In this document: one piece after another, positions 23,841 to 34,245 of the stretch
How the letters are laid out: each line of letters starts with the position of its first letter
How positions within the stretch are numbered: the first letter of the stretch is position 1
Assembly (NCBI RefSeq): GCF_964340395.1
Contig: NC_135558.1
Coordinates: forward strand, 1,491,501 to 1,555,500
Source: Glandiceps talaboti
Lineage: Eukaryota; Hemichordata; Enteropneusta; Spengelidae
DNA: 64,000 nucleotides
Reading direction: 5' to 3'
Notes under the pieces: generated by a model
Database searches by the model: none
The model's input: the letters and a program-made list of their open reading frames with translations, nothing else
Told to the model about the DNA's origin: nothing
Translations under genes and position numbers: made by a program

Positions 23841-24863
23841 CAGAATGAGGAAATAAGGATACCACAGCCAAGGTTTGTTTTTTCCTAATGGACTCTCAAG
23901 TAATCTTGATAGAGTTAACATTTTCACAAGAGAGGGCTAAAATCACTTATTCCAGATTTAAAAGAGATTGTATGTGCTTGCCTGAATAAGAGATCATGTC
24001 TGCCTGAGTGAAGGATCTATGGACCTACAGAAACTAAAAGAACTTGTAGTACAGAAATGCTTTTGATAAATTGAAAAGCAATCAGTAACTAATCTTCACA
24101 GATATCACTATACTCCTTGACAAGTAATATGAAAGACTACATATATTGAAAAGTGAACACCACTCTTTTTGTCACCAGTTCTTGATAGGGTCAAATTACC
24201 TTAAGCTCTTGTGCCAAAAGTTCAGAAAAAGGAGTGAGTTCAGCTAGCCCATCTTATGTAACTTATAATATAGATTGTATCATGAGTTCAGCTAGCCCTA
24301 TATCTACTATGAACTCTAGACACATTTTGGCAAATTTAGTTGCAACGTTGTTTGCTTCAAAGTAAATGGAATGGAATCTCCTTGACTTGTAAATTATGAA
24401 TAACCAGAAGTAATTTCAAATCGACAAATTCATACTCACAAACATGATGAGGCTATAAGTATGCAATTGTAGCCGAGAATTGTTTATTTCCAAAATAAAC
24501 TGCTGCCAAAATGTGAAGAAGAAAAATTTCTGGAGACATTTTGGTGTGACAAAATAAGTACATTGAATGACAGTTGCTGATATCTACTATATCAGTTTCA
24601 TTAATTACATTAACCCAATTTACTAGTACTTTTATTGAGTCTTCATTGCCCTACTACTGACTCCTGCCACTAATACTGTGATGAGGTCTAATAACTACAT
24701 GTCACATCCTACGTGTACAAAAATGTTAACATTCACAGCACTGCATGTACATGTATGGTATAATAACACAATCCATTGAGAATTAAGTCCCTGAATGGAA
24801 ATGTGTTATAAATATATCTACATCTACATGTATGACAAAGTCTTCACTTGATTTGGTTATCAG
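23841..24863. other. Non-coding sequence
   Basis: No gene recognised. GAGTTCAGCTAGCCC is present twice (24235 and 24282). Confidence 0.4.
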
Positions 24864-25350
24864 ATACTGTGTCTGTAACAACCCAACCCATTGTTTTGAT
24901 ATTTAAGCAGTGTCTGTAACAACCCAACCCTGTTTTGATATTTAAGCAGTGTCTGTAACAACCCATTGTTTTGATATTTGAGCAGTGTCTGTAACAACCC
25001 AACCCTGTTTTGATATTTAAGCAGTGTCTGTAACAACCCAACCCTGTTTTGATATTTAAGCAGTGTCTGTAACAACCCAACCCTGTTTTGATATTTAAGC
25101 AGTGTCTGTAACAACCCAACCCTGTTTTGATATTTAAGCAGTGTCTGTAACAATCCAACCCTGTTTTGATATTTAAGCAGTGTCTGTAGCAATCCAACCC
25201 TATTTTGATATTTAAGCAGTGTCTGTAACAATCCAACCCTGTTTTGATATTTAAGCAGTGTCTGTAACAACCCAACCCTGTTTTGATATTTAAGCAGTGT
25301 CTGTAACAACCCAACCCTGTTTTGATATTTAAGCAGTGTCTGTAACAATT
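24864..25350. repeat. 39-bp minisatellite, about 12 copies
   Basis: The unit contains GCAGTGTCTGTAACAACCCA, ACCCTGTTTTGATATTTAA. Some copies read CCCATTGTTTTG with the ACCC block missing. It ends about 50 bp before the transposon at 25404. Repetitive - strand frames arise because 39 is a multiple of three. Confidence 0.95.
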
Positions 25351-25403
25351 AACCTAACTCTGTTTCAGATAAAATGTAGTAACATTTATATTATACATTA
25401 ATA

Positions 25404-25419
25404 CAGTGTTCGATCTAGG
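25404..25419. repeat. Left terminal inverted repeat of the hAT-like element
   Basis: CAGTGTTCGATCTAGG, preceded by TTAATA. It is exactly complementary to 27121-27136. Confidence 0.85.
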
Positions 25420-25705
25420 ATACTAAAAAGGAGGGCCATAATGTGGGCCCCTACCTGTGCAAAAAGGGGGCCATTTGAGAAAAAAGAGGGCCATCATTGT
25501 CCACCATGAAAGGGAAAAATCAGGACTCTCAAGATGATGAATATCACTAATTAATTATGTTCCACTATGAAAACATGAAAGTTTTACATTGAAAATAAAT
25601 ATTTAAAGCAGGGACACGCCAAAAGCAAATTTCTTCAGACTTGTTTGACCAGGTGACACTGATAAGAAGATGGAAGTATATCATTATGGGGAAGAAGAAG
25701 AAAAG

Positions 25706-25987
25706 TCAGGTGAATATTTTTAATATTTTTATTTCAACTTTGACAGCTTGTGTAACCTGCACATCTGCATTGACTGAGGCACGTTGAAAGTTTTTTTTTT
25801 AGTTGCAGTTTTAGAATTGCTTGATGGTGATCTTTATTTCCAGCATGGCGACTCATGGTTGAAGTCTTAAAATTTTTACACCCTTCACCAATGGTAAATG
25901 GATTTTTTTGTTTGCTTCCTTGCAGATCTGGCAAAACATTACATTTTCCTCGAAATACAGCCAATGCCATATAGCCAACCATTTCTC
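25706..25987 (-). pseudogene. TTF/BED-like zinc-finger exon of a hAT-type transposase, frame broken twice
   Basis: On the - strand a good acceptor (TTTTCTTCTTCAG) at 25988-25990 opens a frame with WLYFEENVMFCQICKEANKK. This is the first half of a zinc finger of the type in ZNF862-like and hAT transposase proteins. The second half (NPFTIGEGCKNFKTSTMSRH, then AGNKDHHQAI) lies in the frame one base away. The switch falls in a run of seven A. A second switch in a run of ten A returns to the first frame, which reads on to a stop at 25706-25708. The order C-x2-C, C, H, H matches the fold's zinc ligands. Paired opposite shifts in homopolymers may be real decay or sequencing error. Only the zinc-finger part remains; nothing catalytic follows. 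Confidence 0.7.
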
Positions 25988-26606
25988 CTGAAGAAGAAAA
26001 CATTCGTTCAAACTCTTTATTATGTGTAAATGACTGTGAAACAAATAAAAGATATATTTTTGGTCAATGATATGTCATGTCCAAAAACGGAAAAAAAATG
26101 GCACTAAAGCACAAAGCTAGTCTACAATCACTCACATGATGCCCACAGTGACAGATATTATTATTAAAGACTAATGACAACCTGGTCAAATATTCTATTA
26201 CAACTGAAACTAAACCGTAAATAAAAACACTACATTGTTTAATTCTACCAAGAAAGCCTCTTCATCGATTTACTACTCTGTGAATTTATCTCTTGGCATT
26301 AAATCAACGTTACATGCGGCAAAACATTTCAAAGGAAATATACCAATATTTTAAATGATCTGTCTGACAGGGAATCGGATATTTGCCATAACATTTGTTT
26401 CGGAAAAGTTTTCAAAATGCAAACATCGACTTTCGAGATTTTCACCAGATTATCAAATACCTAAGCACAAAATTTCTCGTAGTCCATCTAAGCACAAAAT
26501 TTCTCGTACTGTGGATGGACTAACTCTTTTTTACTGTGAATCGATTCGCAAGATAAAAGTGGGACAATGTCGAGTAAACAATGTTTAAATGCCATTGCCA
26601 ACCTAC

Positions 26607-26828
26607 CTGGGGATGACGAGTCGACGTCTTCCCTCCCGTTTTGTTCTGGCATGCTGATGCCTTGACTGTCGGGGCTGCATCAGCTGAAACTGTTTCCCCT
26701 TCAGCTGGCTTCGGTACATGTAAAAAGTCAGAGAGCAACCGCTGGCCTTCGCCATTGTGGCCCTCAACACTAGTACTTACTGACTGTGACCATCCATTTT
26801 GAAAATGAAAAGCATGTGATTTGCACAC
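26607..26828 (-). pseudogene. Probable first exon of the hAT-like transposase fragment
   Basis: A 74-codon open segment starts at ATG 26828 on the - strand and ends at a strong donor, CAG followed by GTAGGT, in phase 0. That is compatible with the phase-0 acceptor of the zinc-finger segment at 25987. It contains QRLLSDFLHVPKPAEG, similar in style to the short leucine/phenylalanine motif that often precedes zinc fingers in such transposases; the rest is polar and of low complexity. The start is the first ATG in frame. Assignment rests on frame, splice signals and position between the transposon ends. Confidence 0.45.
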
Positions 26829-27120
26829 GCTGACCTGAGATGTAGACTAACCTCAGCCCCGATTACCTGACTACCCGACTACCTTTGCAGTTACATCGTT
26901 TATATGCATTTGTATAGATACATGTGAAGTTACAAAGAGGGATAGGTAATTAATTTTCGGTATGAGGTATATTACGACGAGTTTCGAAAAGCTTGTGACC
27001 TGTCAATGTTGTATACATAGGGTGTATGCGGACTCCAAATTGTTGCGCCCGAAAAGGTGCACAGACTTTAGAAATAGTGGCCAATCGGATTTTTTTAGCG
27101 CAAATTGCGCAATGGCGTGG

Positions 27121-27136
27121 CCTAGATCGAACACTG
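27121..27136. repeat. Right terminal inverted repeat of the hAT-like element
   Basis: CCTAGATCGAACACTG, followed by TTAATA, the same six bases that precede the left end. Confidence 0.85.
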
Positions 27137-27495
27137 TTAATATGGTACTCTTTATTTTTACATGTGTTGTCTGGCTGTTACATCACATTACAGAATCAAG
27201 CCATTAGCTAAGGAAGTGGGGTTTCTTATCTTTCTTATCACTGAATAATGTTTGTTGGCAATATTTACAAATGTGATAAAGCACTATTACATAACACATC
27301 AGGCAAAGCTAAGCTCAATATCTAAGTGTGAAGCCCCTAATGTCATATCAGTTGTTATCAGTTTTACTGACCCATTATCAGTGACATTGCAAATAGCTTT
27401 AGAGATGCAAACAATTTTTATGACACCCGACTTGCTGGCTCACCAAGTCGGGAAAGTTGCACTTGAACTGCTAATGCAAAGAATCCGTCATGAGT

Positions 27496-27585
27496 GTTGG
27501 CTGGCTGTTACATGTCAGTGTTGTCTGGCTGTTACATGTCAGTGTTGTCTGGCTGTTACATCTTAGTGTTGTCTGGTTGTTAGTT
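27496..27585. repeat. 24-bp tandem repeat, about 4 copies
   Basis: The unit is GTGTTGTCTGGCTGTTACAT with a short variable tail. An additional single copy lies at 27161-27184, just outside the transposon. Confidence 0.85.
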
Positions 27586-29072
27586 GAGTTTTGAAAACAA
27601 TTATTATTGATGTAACAACAGCAACACCATTCATCATTGTGAATGTAATAGAGTTAGAAGGGTTCATAATACCCAGTAGCTGGTAAATTTCCTTATCCAG
27701 TGAATTGACTGACTCCTGACAGTTTAAAGTTGACTCTAATCTGATAGCAGGAAATATTTACTGATATTTGTACTGGGACATTGCATTACAATCACTAGCA
27801 GTGAGTATCAGTCATTCTTATGTGTCAATTGTGTGCAGGGATGCGTGCAAACAACTATCTTTCTAAATGTTCTTTCCATAGATTACTTTCCGACTTTTTA
27901 TTATGTTAACCTTTTCAGGCAAAGTAAGATTACAAATTGCTAACTCTGACATTTATCATTATTATGTGCAACGTATCTTATTTGTTGAATTAAAATGTTA
28001 CGACAAAGTCGTGCAGCTGTTTCTTCTTCAAATAAAATCCACTCATTTCTGTTTGATGTCTAGATATAGAGCTCCTCAGTTGTACTTTAGAGTTATTAGA
28101 AAATAACAGCTACGTGACAAGACGCTATTTTTCAAATTTATCCTATATATTCATGTTTCATTTACACAATTTGGTTATCATATTTTGTTCACCACTTACA
28201 CAGAATGTTGTAACTTTTGATAATACACCTATTGTGAATCTCAGAGTACACCAACAGAGTCGATAGGAATAAAGTTTGATTTACAGTATCAGTGACATTT
28301 GCAATTCTATTAAACTCTATATTAATATATATTTTGTCCAAAACTATACTGTTCACGAGTGACATGAAGTGTCACATTTATTACACACACGATAGCGCAC
28401 ATATTTCTGGGCTAATTTTTGAGAAGTTGTTCCTTATTGTTAGGGATTTGAACAAAATTTTGTAAAATGTTTATTTTAGTTTTTGTTGTTCTTCACTTTA
28501 CACTACCCACAGATTATAGTAGTGTAGCAAAGTTCTATAGATAAGGTTCTTCAACTAAGCCTTCCAAATATAAGAAAACTCTAAATTGATACTACATATA
28601 TAAAAACTAACTAGTTAACACCTAACTGGATCAAACACTATACTTAATGAGCTAGAATTGACATGAGGTCACAACAAATCAGTGAAAAGTGAATTTAACA
28701 AAGCATACAACAAGAGTGAACGGAAAGGTCTCTGGCAATTATTGCATTATAGTGAATAGATAATGACAGTATTTTTTTGCTTTCATATTATTTTAGTTGA
28801 TGAAGAAATGTTGTTATTCTTGCAGTGACTGTTGAGTTCAAATTAATATAATAAAATCTTCCTCATTGTACTTGAACTAATAACAAAATAGCAAAAGACT
28901 TAAAATACATAAATTGATTATTATTTCACATGCATATATATAAAGACCGTAATTCTAAGTATTGATAATGAATATGAACTCTTTTACTTTAGCAGTTTCC
29001 TACAAAATTACAAATTCAAAACCTGAATGCCTCTACTAAATCCATGCAACCTCTGAATGTCAGGTACCCTAA
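27586..29072. other. Non-coding sequence
   Basis: AT-rich, with no recognisable exon, array or TIR element. CTCTACTAAATCCATGCA at 29033 again resembles the insert flank seen in the 47-bp array. Confidence 0.4.
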
Positions 29073-30812
29073 TCCCCAAACCAGTCATATCTCCTGTCCA
29101 GACCCTACCTGAACCCAATCACATCTCCTGTCCAGACCACCTCAACCCAGTTACATCTCCTGTCCAGACCCTACCTCAACCCAGTCACATCTCCTGTCCA
29201 GACACTACCCCAAACCAATCACATCTCCTGTCCAGACCCTACCTCAACCCAGTCACATCTCCTGTCCAGACCCTACCTCAACCCAGTCACATCTCCTGTC
29301 CAGACACTACCCCAAACCAGTCACATCTCCTGTCCAGACACTACCTCAACCCAGTCACATCTCCTGTCCAGACCCTACCTCAATCCAGTCACATCTCCTG
29401 TCCAGACACTACCCCAAACCAATCATATCTCCTGTCCAGACCCTACCTCAATCCAGTCACATCTCCTGTCCAGACACTACCCCAAACCAATCACATCTCC
29501 TGTCCAGACCCTACCTCAACCCAGTCACATCTCCTGTCCAGACCCTACCCCAAACCAATCACATCTCCTGTCCAGACCCTACCCCAAACCAATCATATCT
29601 CCTGTCCAGACCCTACCTCAACCCAGTCACATCTCCTGTCCAGACCCTACCCCAAACCAATCACATCTCCTGTCCAGACACTACCTCAACCCAGTCACAT
29701 CTCCTGTCCAGACACTACCCCAAACCAATCACATCTCCTGTCCAGACCCTACCTCAATCCAGTCACATCTCCTGTCCAGACCCTACCTCAACCCAGTCAC
29801 ATCTCCTGTCCAGACACTACCTCAACCCAGTCACATCTCCTGTCCAGACCCTACCTCAACCCAGTCACATCTCCTGTCCAGACACTACCTCAATCCAGTC
29901 ACATCTCCTGTCCAGACACTACCTCAACCCAGTCACATCTCCTGTCCAGACACTACCTCAACCCAGTCACATCTCCTGTCCAGACCCTACCTCAACCCAG
30001 TCACATCTCCTGTCCAGACACTACCTCAACCCAGTCACATCTCCTGTCCAGACCCTACCTCAACACAGTCACATCTCCTGTCCAGACACTACCCCAAACC
30101 AATCATATCTCCTGTCCAGACCCTACCTCAACCCAGTCACATCTCCTGTCCAGACACTACCTCAATCCAGTCACATCTCCTGTCCAGACACTACCCCAAA
30201 CCAATCACATCTCCTGTCCAGACCCTACCTCAATCCAGTCACATCTCCTGTCCAGACACTACCTCAATCCAGTCACATCTCCTGTCCAGACCCTACCCCA
30301 AACCAATCATATCTCCTGTCCAGACCCTACCTCAACCCAGTCACATCTCCTGTCCAGACACTACCTCAATCCAGTCACATCTCCTGTCCAGACACTACCC
30401 CAAACCAATCATATCTCCTGTCCAGACCCTACCTCAACCCAGTCACATCTCCTGTCCAGACCCTACCTCAATCCAGTCACATCTCCTGTCCAGACCCTAC
30501 CTCAACCCAGTCACATCTCGATCCTGTCCAGACCCTACCTCAACCCAGTCACATCTCCTGTCCAGATCCTACCTCAACCCAGTCACGTCTCCTGTCCAGA
30601 CACTACCCCAAACCAATCACATCTCCTGTCCAGACCCTACCTCAACCCAGTCACATCTCCTGTCCAGACCCTACCCCAAACCAATCACATCTCCTGTCCA
30701 GACACTACCCCAAACCAGTCATATTTCCTGCCCAGATCCTACCCCAAACTAATCATATATACTGCCCAGACCACCTCAACACATACTTCCTGCCCAGACC
30801 CTACCCCAACCT
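29073..30812. repeat. 34-bp minisatellite, about 51 copies
   Basis: The unit is CAGTCACATCTCCTGTCCAG plus ACCCTACCTCAACC, with common variants ACACTACC and CCCCAAACCAAT. It is pyrimidine-rich on the + strand. It contains no stop triplet in any + frame, so a 594-codon frame crosses the whole array with a 34-residue period. One four-base insertion (GATC, near 30519) does not close the frame for the same reason. The array is GC-rich compared with its surroundings. Confidence 0.95.
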
Positions 30813-31363
30813 GGCTACCAAACCTTTATACATGTATATGAACTGTGTATGACAGTCCACTAAGTAGCAATCTGTATTTACATTGGACTTAAAGGATGTG
30901 GATTGCAAGTCTTTCTGATCCATGTATGCGTTCTCATATTTGCCACATTACCGAGAATAATAAGTCTCTTCCTGTCAGAATTGCCTTGTATTAATACTGT
31001 CCAGTTAACTTGTGACAAAGTAGATTCATAGTACAGAATACAGTGCTATAGGGCATCACTACATGTATGACGTTTGCTGCTAATTTGTGCCTGCTATTAC
31101 CTTGGCCTTTATATTAAGCCATAAAGATTATGCCTATGGTCAAGGACTTACATTTGTTACTAAATTACAATTGCTACCTTGGACTGTAAACCATTTTCCA
31201 AATTAATGACATTGCTTGATTAATTTGCCAAGTTCAATCCTATTATAAAAAGTGTTACAATGATCTATCACCTTCTGTGTTCTGGTTATTGTATGTACAT
31301 GAACTTGACATGAATGTGTATACTTTTTCTATTGAATCATTTAGGGATGATCGCACATTAATG
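30813..31363. other. Non-coding sequence
   Basis: No feature recognised. Confidence 0.4.
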
Positions 31364-31558
31364 AACACATATTGCCTGTCCTATATTCGGGCTATAGCAC
31401 CCGTTTATTACACCCGAGGGACTGTGAGTTACCAGAATCACATGCTATTTCCCGAGGCCAAAGGCCGAGGGAAATAGCATGTGATTCTGGTAACTCACAG
31501 TCACGAGGGGGTAATGAACGGGTACTATAGCCCGAATATAGGACAGGCAATATGTGTT
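31364..31558. mobile_element. Foldback with CGAG-spacer-CGAG centre (1)
   Basis: Two arms of about 88 bp are highly complementary: GAACACATATTGCCTGTCC on the left pairs with GGACAGGCAATATGTGTT on the right, and the inner ends are ATCACATGCTATTTCCC and GGGAAATAGCATGTGAT. At the centre CGAG (31453-31456) and CGAG (31466-31469) flank GCCAAAGGC. No coding capacity. Confidence 0.85.
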
Positions 31559-31671
31559 TTATAATATCCCTCATGTTGTGAACTCGCGGTGGCATACAAC
31601 ATCGTCAGAAGCTGCCATTTTGACCTGCTGTGAACGCGTGGTGGTCACATGACCATGTAAAAGTTGATGGA

Positions 31672-31693
31672 ACTATTTCCCTAGGGAAATAGT
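31672..31693. repeat. 22-bp perfect palindrome
   Basis: ACTATTTCCCTAGGGAAATAGT is fully self-complementary (given here as 31672-31693, in two halves of 11: ACTATTTCCCT and its complement). It repeats the CTATTTCCC / GGGAAATAG core of the foldback just upstream. Confidence 0.85.
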
Positions 31694-33894
31694 CATTCTA
31701 TTTTCCTATAACGTGACCGATTCTAGCGAATCATGGCACAGCATTATCACTAGGTATATTATAATATAAAATATGATTGTGAACACATTAAAATACTACC
31801 AGAAACCCAGCACTATATCTCACATTAGAAGTTAATTTTTATCAACTTATCAAAAGGTGTCATCATTGAAGGAGTGAACTTTTCAATCAAAATGTGGTTA
31901 GAAGTGTGAAAATTAAGTTTAGCAATCACATTGATGCCATACCCCTTCCTCTTAAACAAACAAAGTTCGCTTATTGAACTTGTGTGGCATTGTGTGATTA
32001 TGTCCCTTACTGCATGCCATTTTCCCTGTTATAGTAGCGTTGTCACAGTAACCAATGGTAGCAACACTGATGATGTAAAAGTGTATGTACTAGTATCAAA
32101 TTTTGATATTGACAATGTAGGTAATCTGTGGACATAATGTGTTAATTATTACAATGTGCATATTTTACATACAATGTATATATACATGCATGATACATGT
32201 AAGTGGAGTCTGGACATAAATATTTGGAAGGTTGATTTGATAAAAATTATCCTCATATTTCTACATTGTTCATTGGAAATAACACTTTGTGTAGGGAATA
32301 ACAATAACATATCAGTTTCTTTTTAAGTAAAGTGAAAAATATGCATTGAAAATGGGGATCATTTCCTGTCTGACTGTAATAACTTTGTAACAGCATACAA
32401 TTTACCCCATCAAAACAGCCAGCACCAATATCTGGTATTGAGCTGGTGGTAGTATAAACCATCATTTATTAGTACTTTGATTGATGACAGCATGCAGTAT
32501 GGCTATACAAAAGATGAACAAGGACATACAATAGGAATTGATCATTAACCAGCATACTATGACTGAATGCAATAATTGTAGTTTGTGATAACTGACAATG
32601 ACAAAGTAGATGAACTTTACAGTCATTTTATCTTGGTAGATGTTATTACTGTTATAAATATTAGACAACGTATCCACATATAATGCCTTAGTTGTATAAA
32701 GCAGTATTGTTTGCACAATCTCAGCATGTAATCTGTACAGTGTATTGTACTTTTATAGAAATGAAAGGAAGTTTCTGATTGAAAAAAACCTTTACTTCTA
32801 CCGCAGTATTTTATAGTTCAAGGTGACTTTGTTATGATGGTATATTGTGTACTGTATACAGTTAGAATAAGTGTATCACACTGTTATTTCCCTCCCAGGC
32901 ATAATCTTGTACTTAGTTGCTAAAATGATGAGCTGCCCACACACAGACACTTAAGCGGGTTGCTTCCTTTCAGCAGGGCAAACTGTCAGTGCTCTTCAAT
33001 TGTACCAAAATAGTTGGAGGGCAGTCATAATAGCTAATTCCCATCATTATGAGCCAACTAGTAAATTGTGTGTCGGGGACCTTTACGGTTATAATCATAG
33101 GAGCAAAAGATAGATATTCATCAACCAAAGGGGATTTAAAGCTTTAATATCACAAGTCACAATGTATATTGAAAACCATCCATTGGCCACTTTTAGATTT
33201 GAGTTCTTAGATTTGACAATTTGAGATTAATAGAGATGGCATTCAGTGTTTCACTATAGGGGGATCTTTGTTTTTGTACTACTAGTGTTAACTTATAGAA
33301 AGGAATATATTATTATGTAAAATGCTTTTAAAGTTGGTCAATCCATATATATAGACGTTATCAAATGTACACATACTTGTACTGTTTTACTTTATAAGTT
33401 TTAGAGGAAGAAGTGCAATAATTCTTTCAATGGCTCTAATCAGTAAAGAATTTGAGTAAAAGTACAACAACATAATGTTGTGAGGTATATGTACAAAACA
33501 GAAATGACTAAAGCTGTTCACTTTATTAGAAATTGTGTTAATTTTATAATGAAAAAATATTGATATCTGTGCAATACGTGTATCATGTTCACAATTGATA
33601 CACAAAATGTACACTGTTTGGTATATTATTGAAACAGTAATAACACTAATGCAGTGGTCAGATGGGGTTTGAAAATTTGAGGGCGCCGAGTATGTAGTAA
33701 GTCTATATTTTGTATATCGGTATTAAAATGAATCCCTCAATCACTACAAAACAGAAAAATGACAACTCATAATTATTATTGGTCAAATAAAGAATGAATA
33801 CAAGAATAATGGTAACGGACAGAAAAATAAATAAAAAGTAAATTAACATGTCACGTACGTGTTTCATAATATCTTTCTTTATCATCTCTCATAG
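31694..33894. other. Non-coding sequence upstream of the first recognised stomatin exon
   Basis: About 2.2 kb with no recognisable exon or array. Several short open frames (for example 31931-32137) have no family resemblance. The missing first stomatin coding exon could lie here or further upstream; it must end with one base of a codon completed by GA. Confidence 0.5.
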
Positions 33895-34001
33895 GAGGAG
33901 AGGCTGATGGTTCCATTGGTTGTTGTGGATGGATTCTTACAGTCTTTGCCTGGTTAATCTTCTTTTTAACACTTCCACTATCAGTTTGTGTTTGTATCAA
34001 G
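33895..34001 (+). CDS. STOM: Stomatin, exon encoding the membrane hairpin
   Basis: Stomatin is an integral membrane SPFH/band-7 protein that oligomerises on the inner face of membranes, binds cholesterol and modulates ion channels. This exon follows the acceptor CTCTCATAG and completes a split codon (one base comes from an upstream exon not found). It encodes GGEADGSIGCCGW, then the hydrophobic hairpin GWILTVFAWLIFFLTLPLS, and ends VCVCIK at a GTATGT donor. The cysteines before GW correspond to the palmitoylation site of vertebrate stomatin, and the proline in TLPLS to the conserved hairpin-kink proline. It joins in phase 0 to [15 protein letters not shown] in the next exon, as expected. A (GT)n tract starts only 14 bp after the donor. 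The start codon is not in this exon. The family is clear; which stomatin-like paralog is less certain, although STOM/STOML3 type fits best. Confidence 0.93.
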
Positions 34002-34013
34002 GTATGTGTATAC

Positions 34014-34015
<2 letters not shown>

Positions 34016-34066
<51 letters not shown>

Positions 34067-34240
34067 GTGTGTGTGTATGTATGTATGTGTGTATGTGTGT
34101 ATGTATGTATGTATGTATGTATGTGTGCATGTGTGTGCGTGTATATGTGCATGTATGCATGTGTGCATGTCTGTGTGTGTATGTATGTATGTATGTATGT
34201 ATGTATGTATGTATGTATGTATGTATGTATGTATGAATGT
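34016..34240. repeat. (GT)n / (GTAT)n compound microsatellite at the start of the intron
   Basis: About 42 bp of GT repeats give way to mixed GTGT/GTAT and then a long GTAT run. The tract begins within 15 bases of the stomatin splice donor at 34002. Cysteine/valine/tyrosine-rich frames on both strands are artefacts. Confidence 0.95.
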
Positions 34241-34245
34241 ATATG

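Larger units (their letters stand above)
25404..27136 (-). mobile_element. hAT-like DNA transposon, internally deleted
   Basis: The ends are a perfect 16-bp inverted repeat, CAGTGTTCGATCTAGG at 25404-25419 and its complement at 27121-27136. The same six bases TTAATA flank both sides and look like a target-site duplication. A CAGTG start is typical of hAT ends, although hAT duplications are usually 8 bp. Inside, on the - strand, are two exon-like segments encoding a TTF/BED-like zinc finger, as found at the N-terminus of some hAT transposases. No catalytic RNase H-like or hAT dimerisation region is visible, and 1.7 kb is too short for an autonomous copy. The superfamily is inferred from end sequence and zinc finger together. 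Confidence 0.75.

Noticed and set aside
24844-25348. Frames of about 160 codons on the - strand with 13-residue repeats
   Set aside because: Translations of the 39-bp array.
27252-27566. 104-codon + strand frame
   Set aside because: No recognised domain; its end is made of the 24-bp repeat.
29057-30841. 594-codon open frame, the longest in the window
   Set aside because: It coincides with a 34-bp array whose unit has no stop in any + frame. No domain or signal peptide, and it closes soon after the array ends.
31931-32137. 68-codon + strand frame upstream of stomatin as the missing first exon
   Set aside because: It does not resemble a stomatin N-terminus and ends at a stop rather than at a phase-1 donor.
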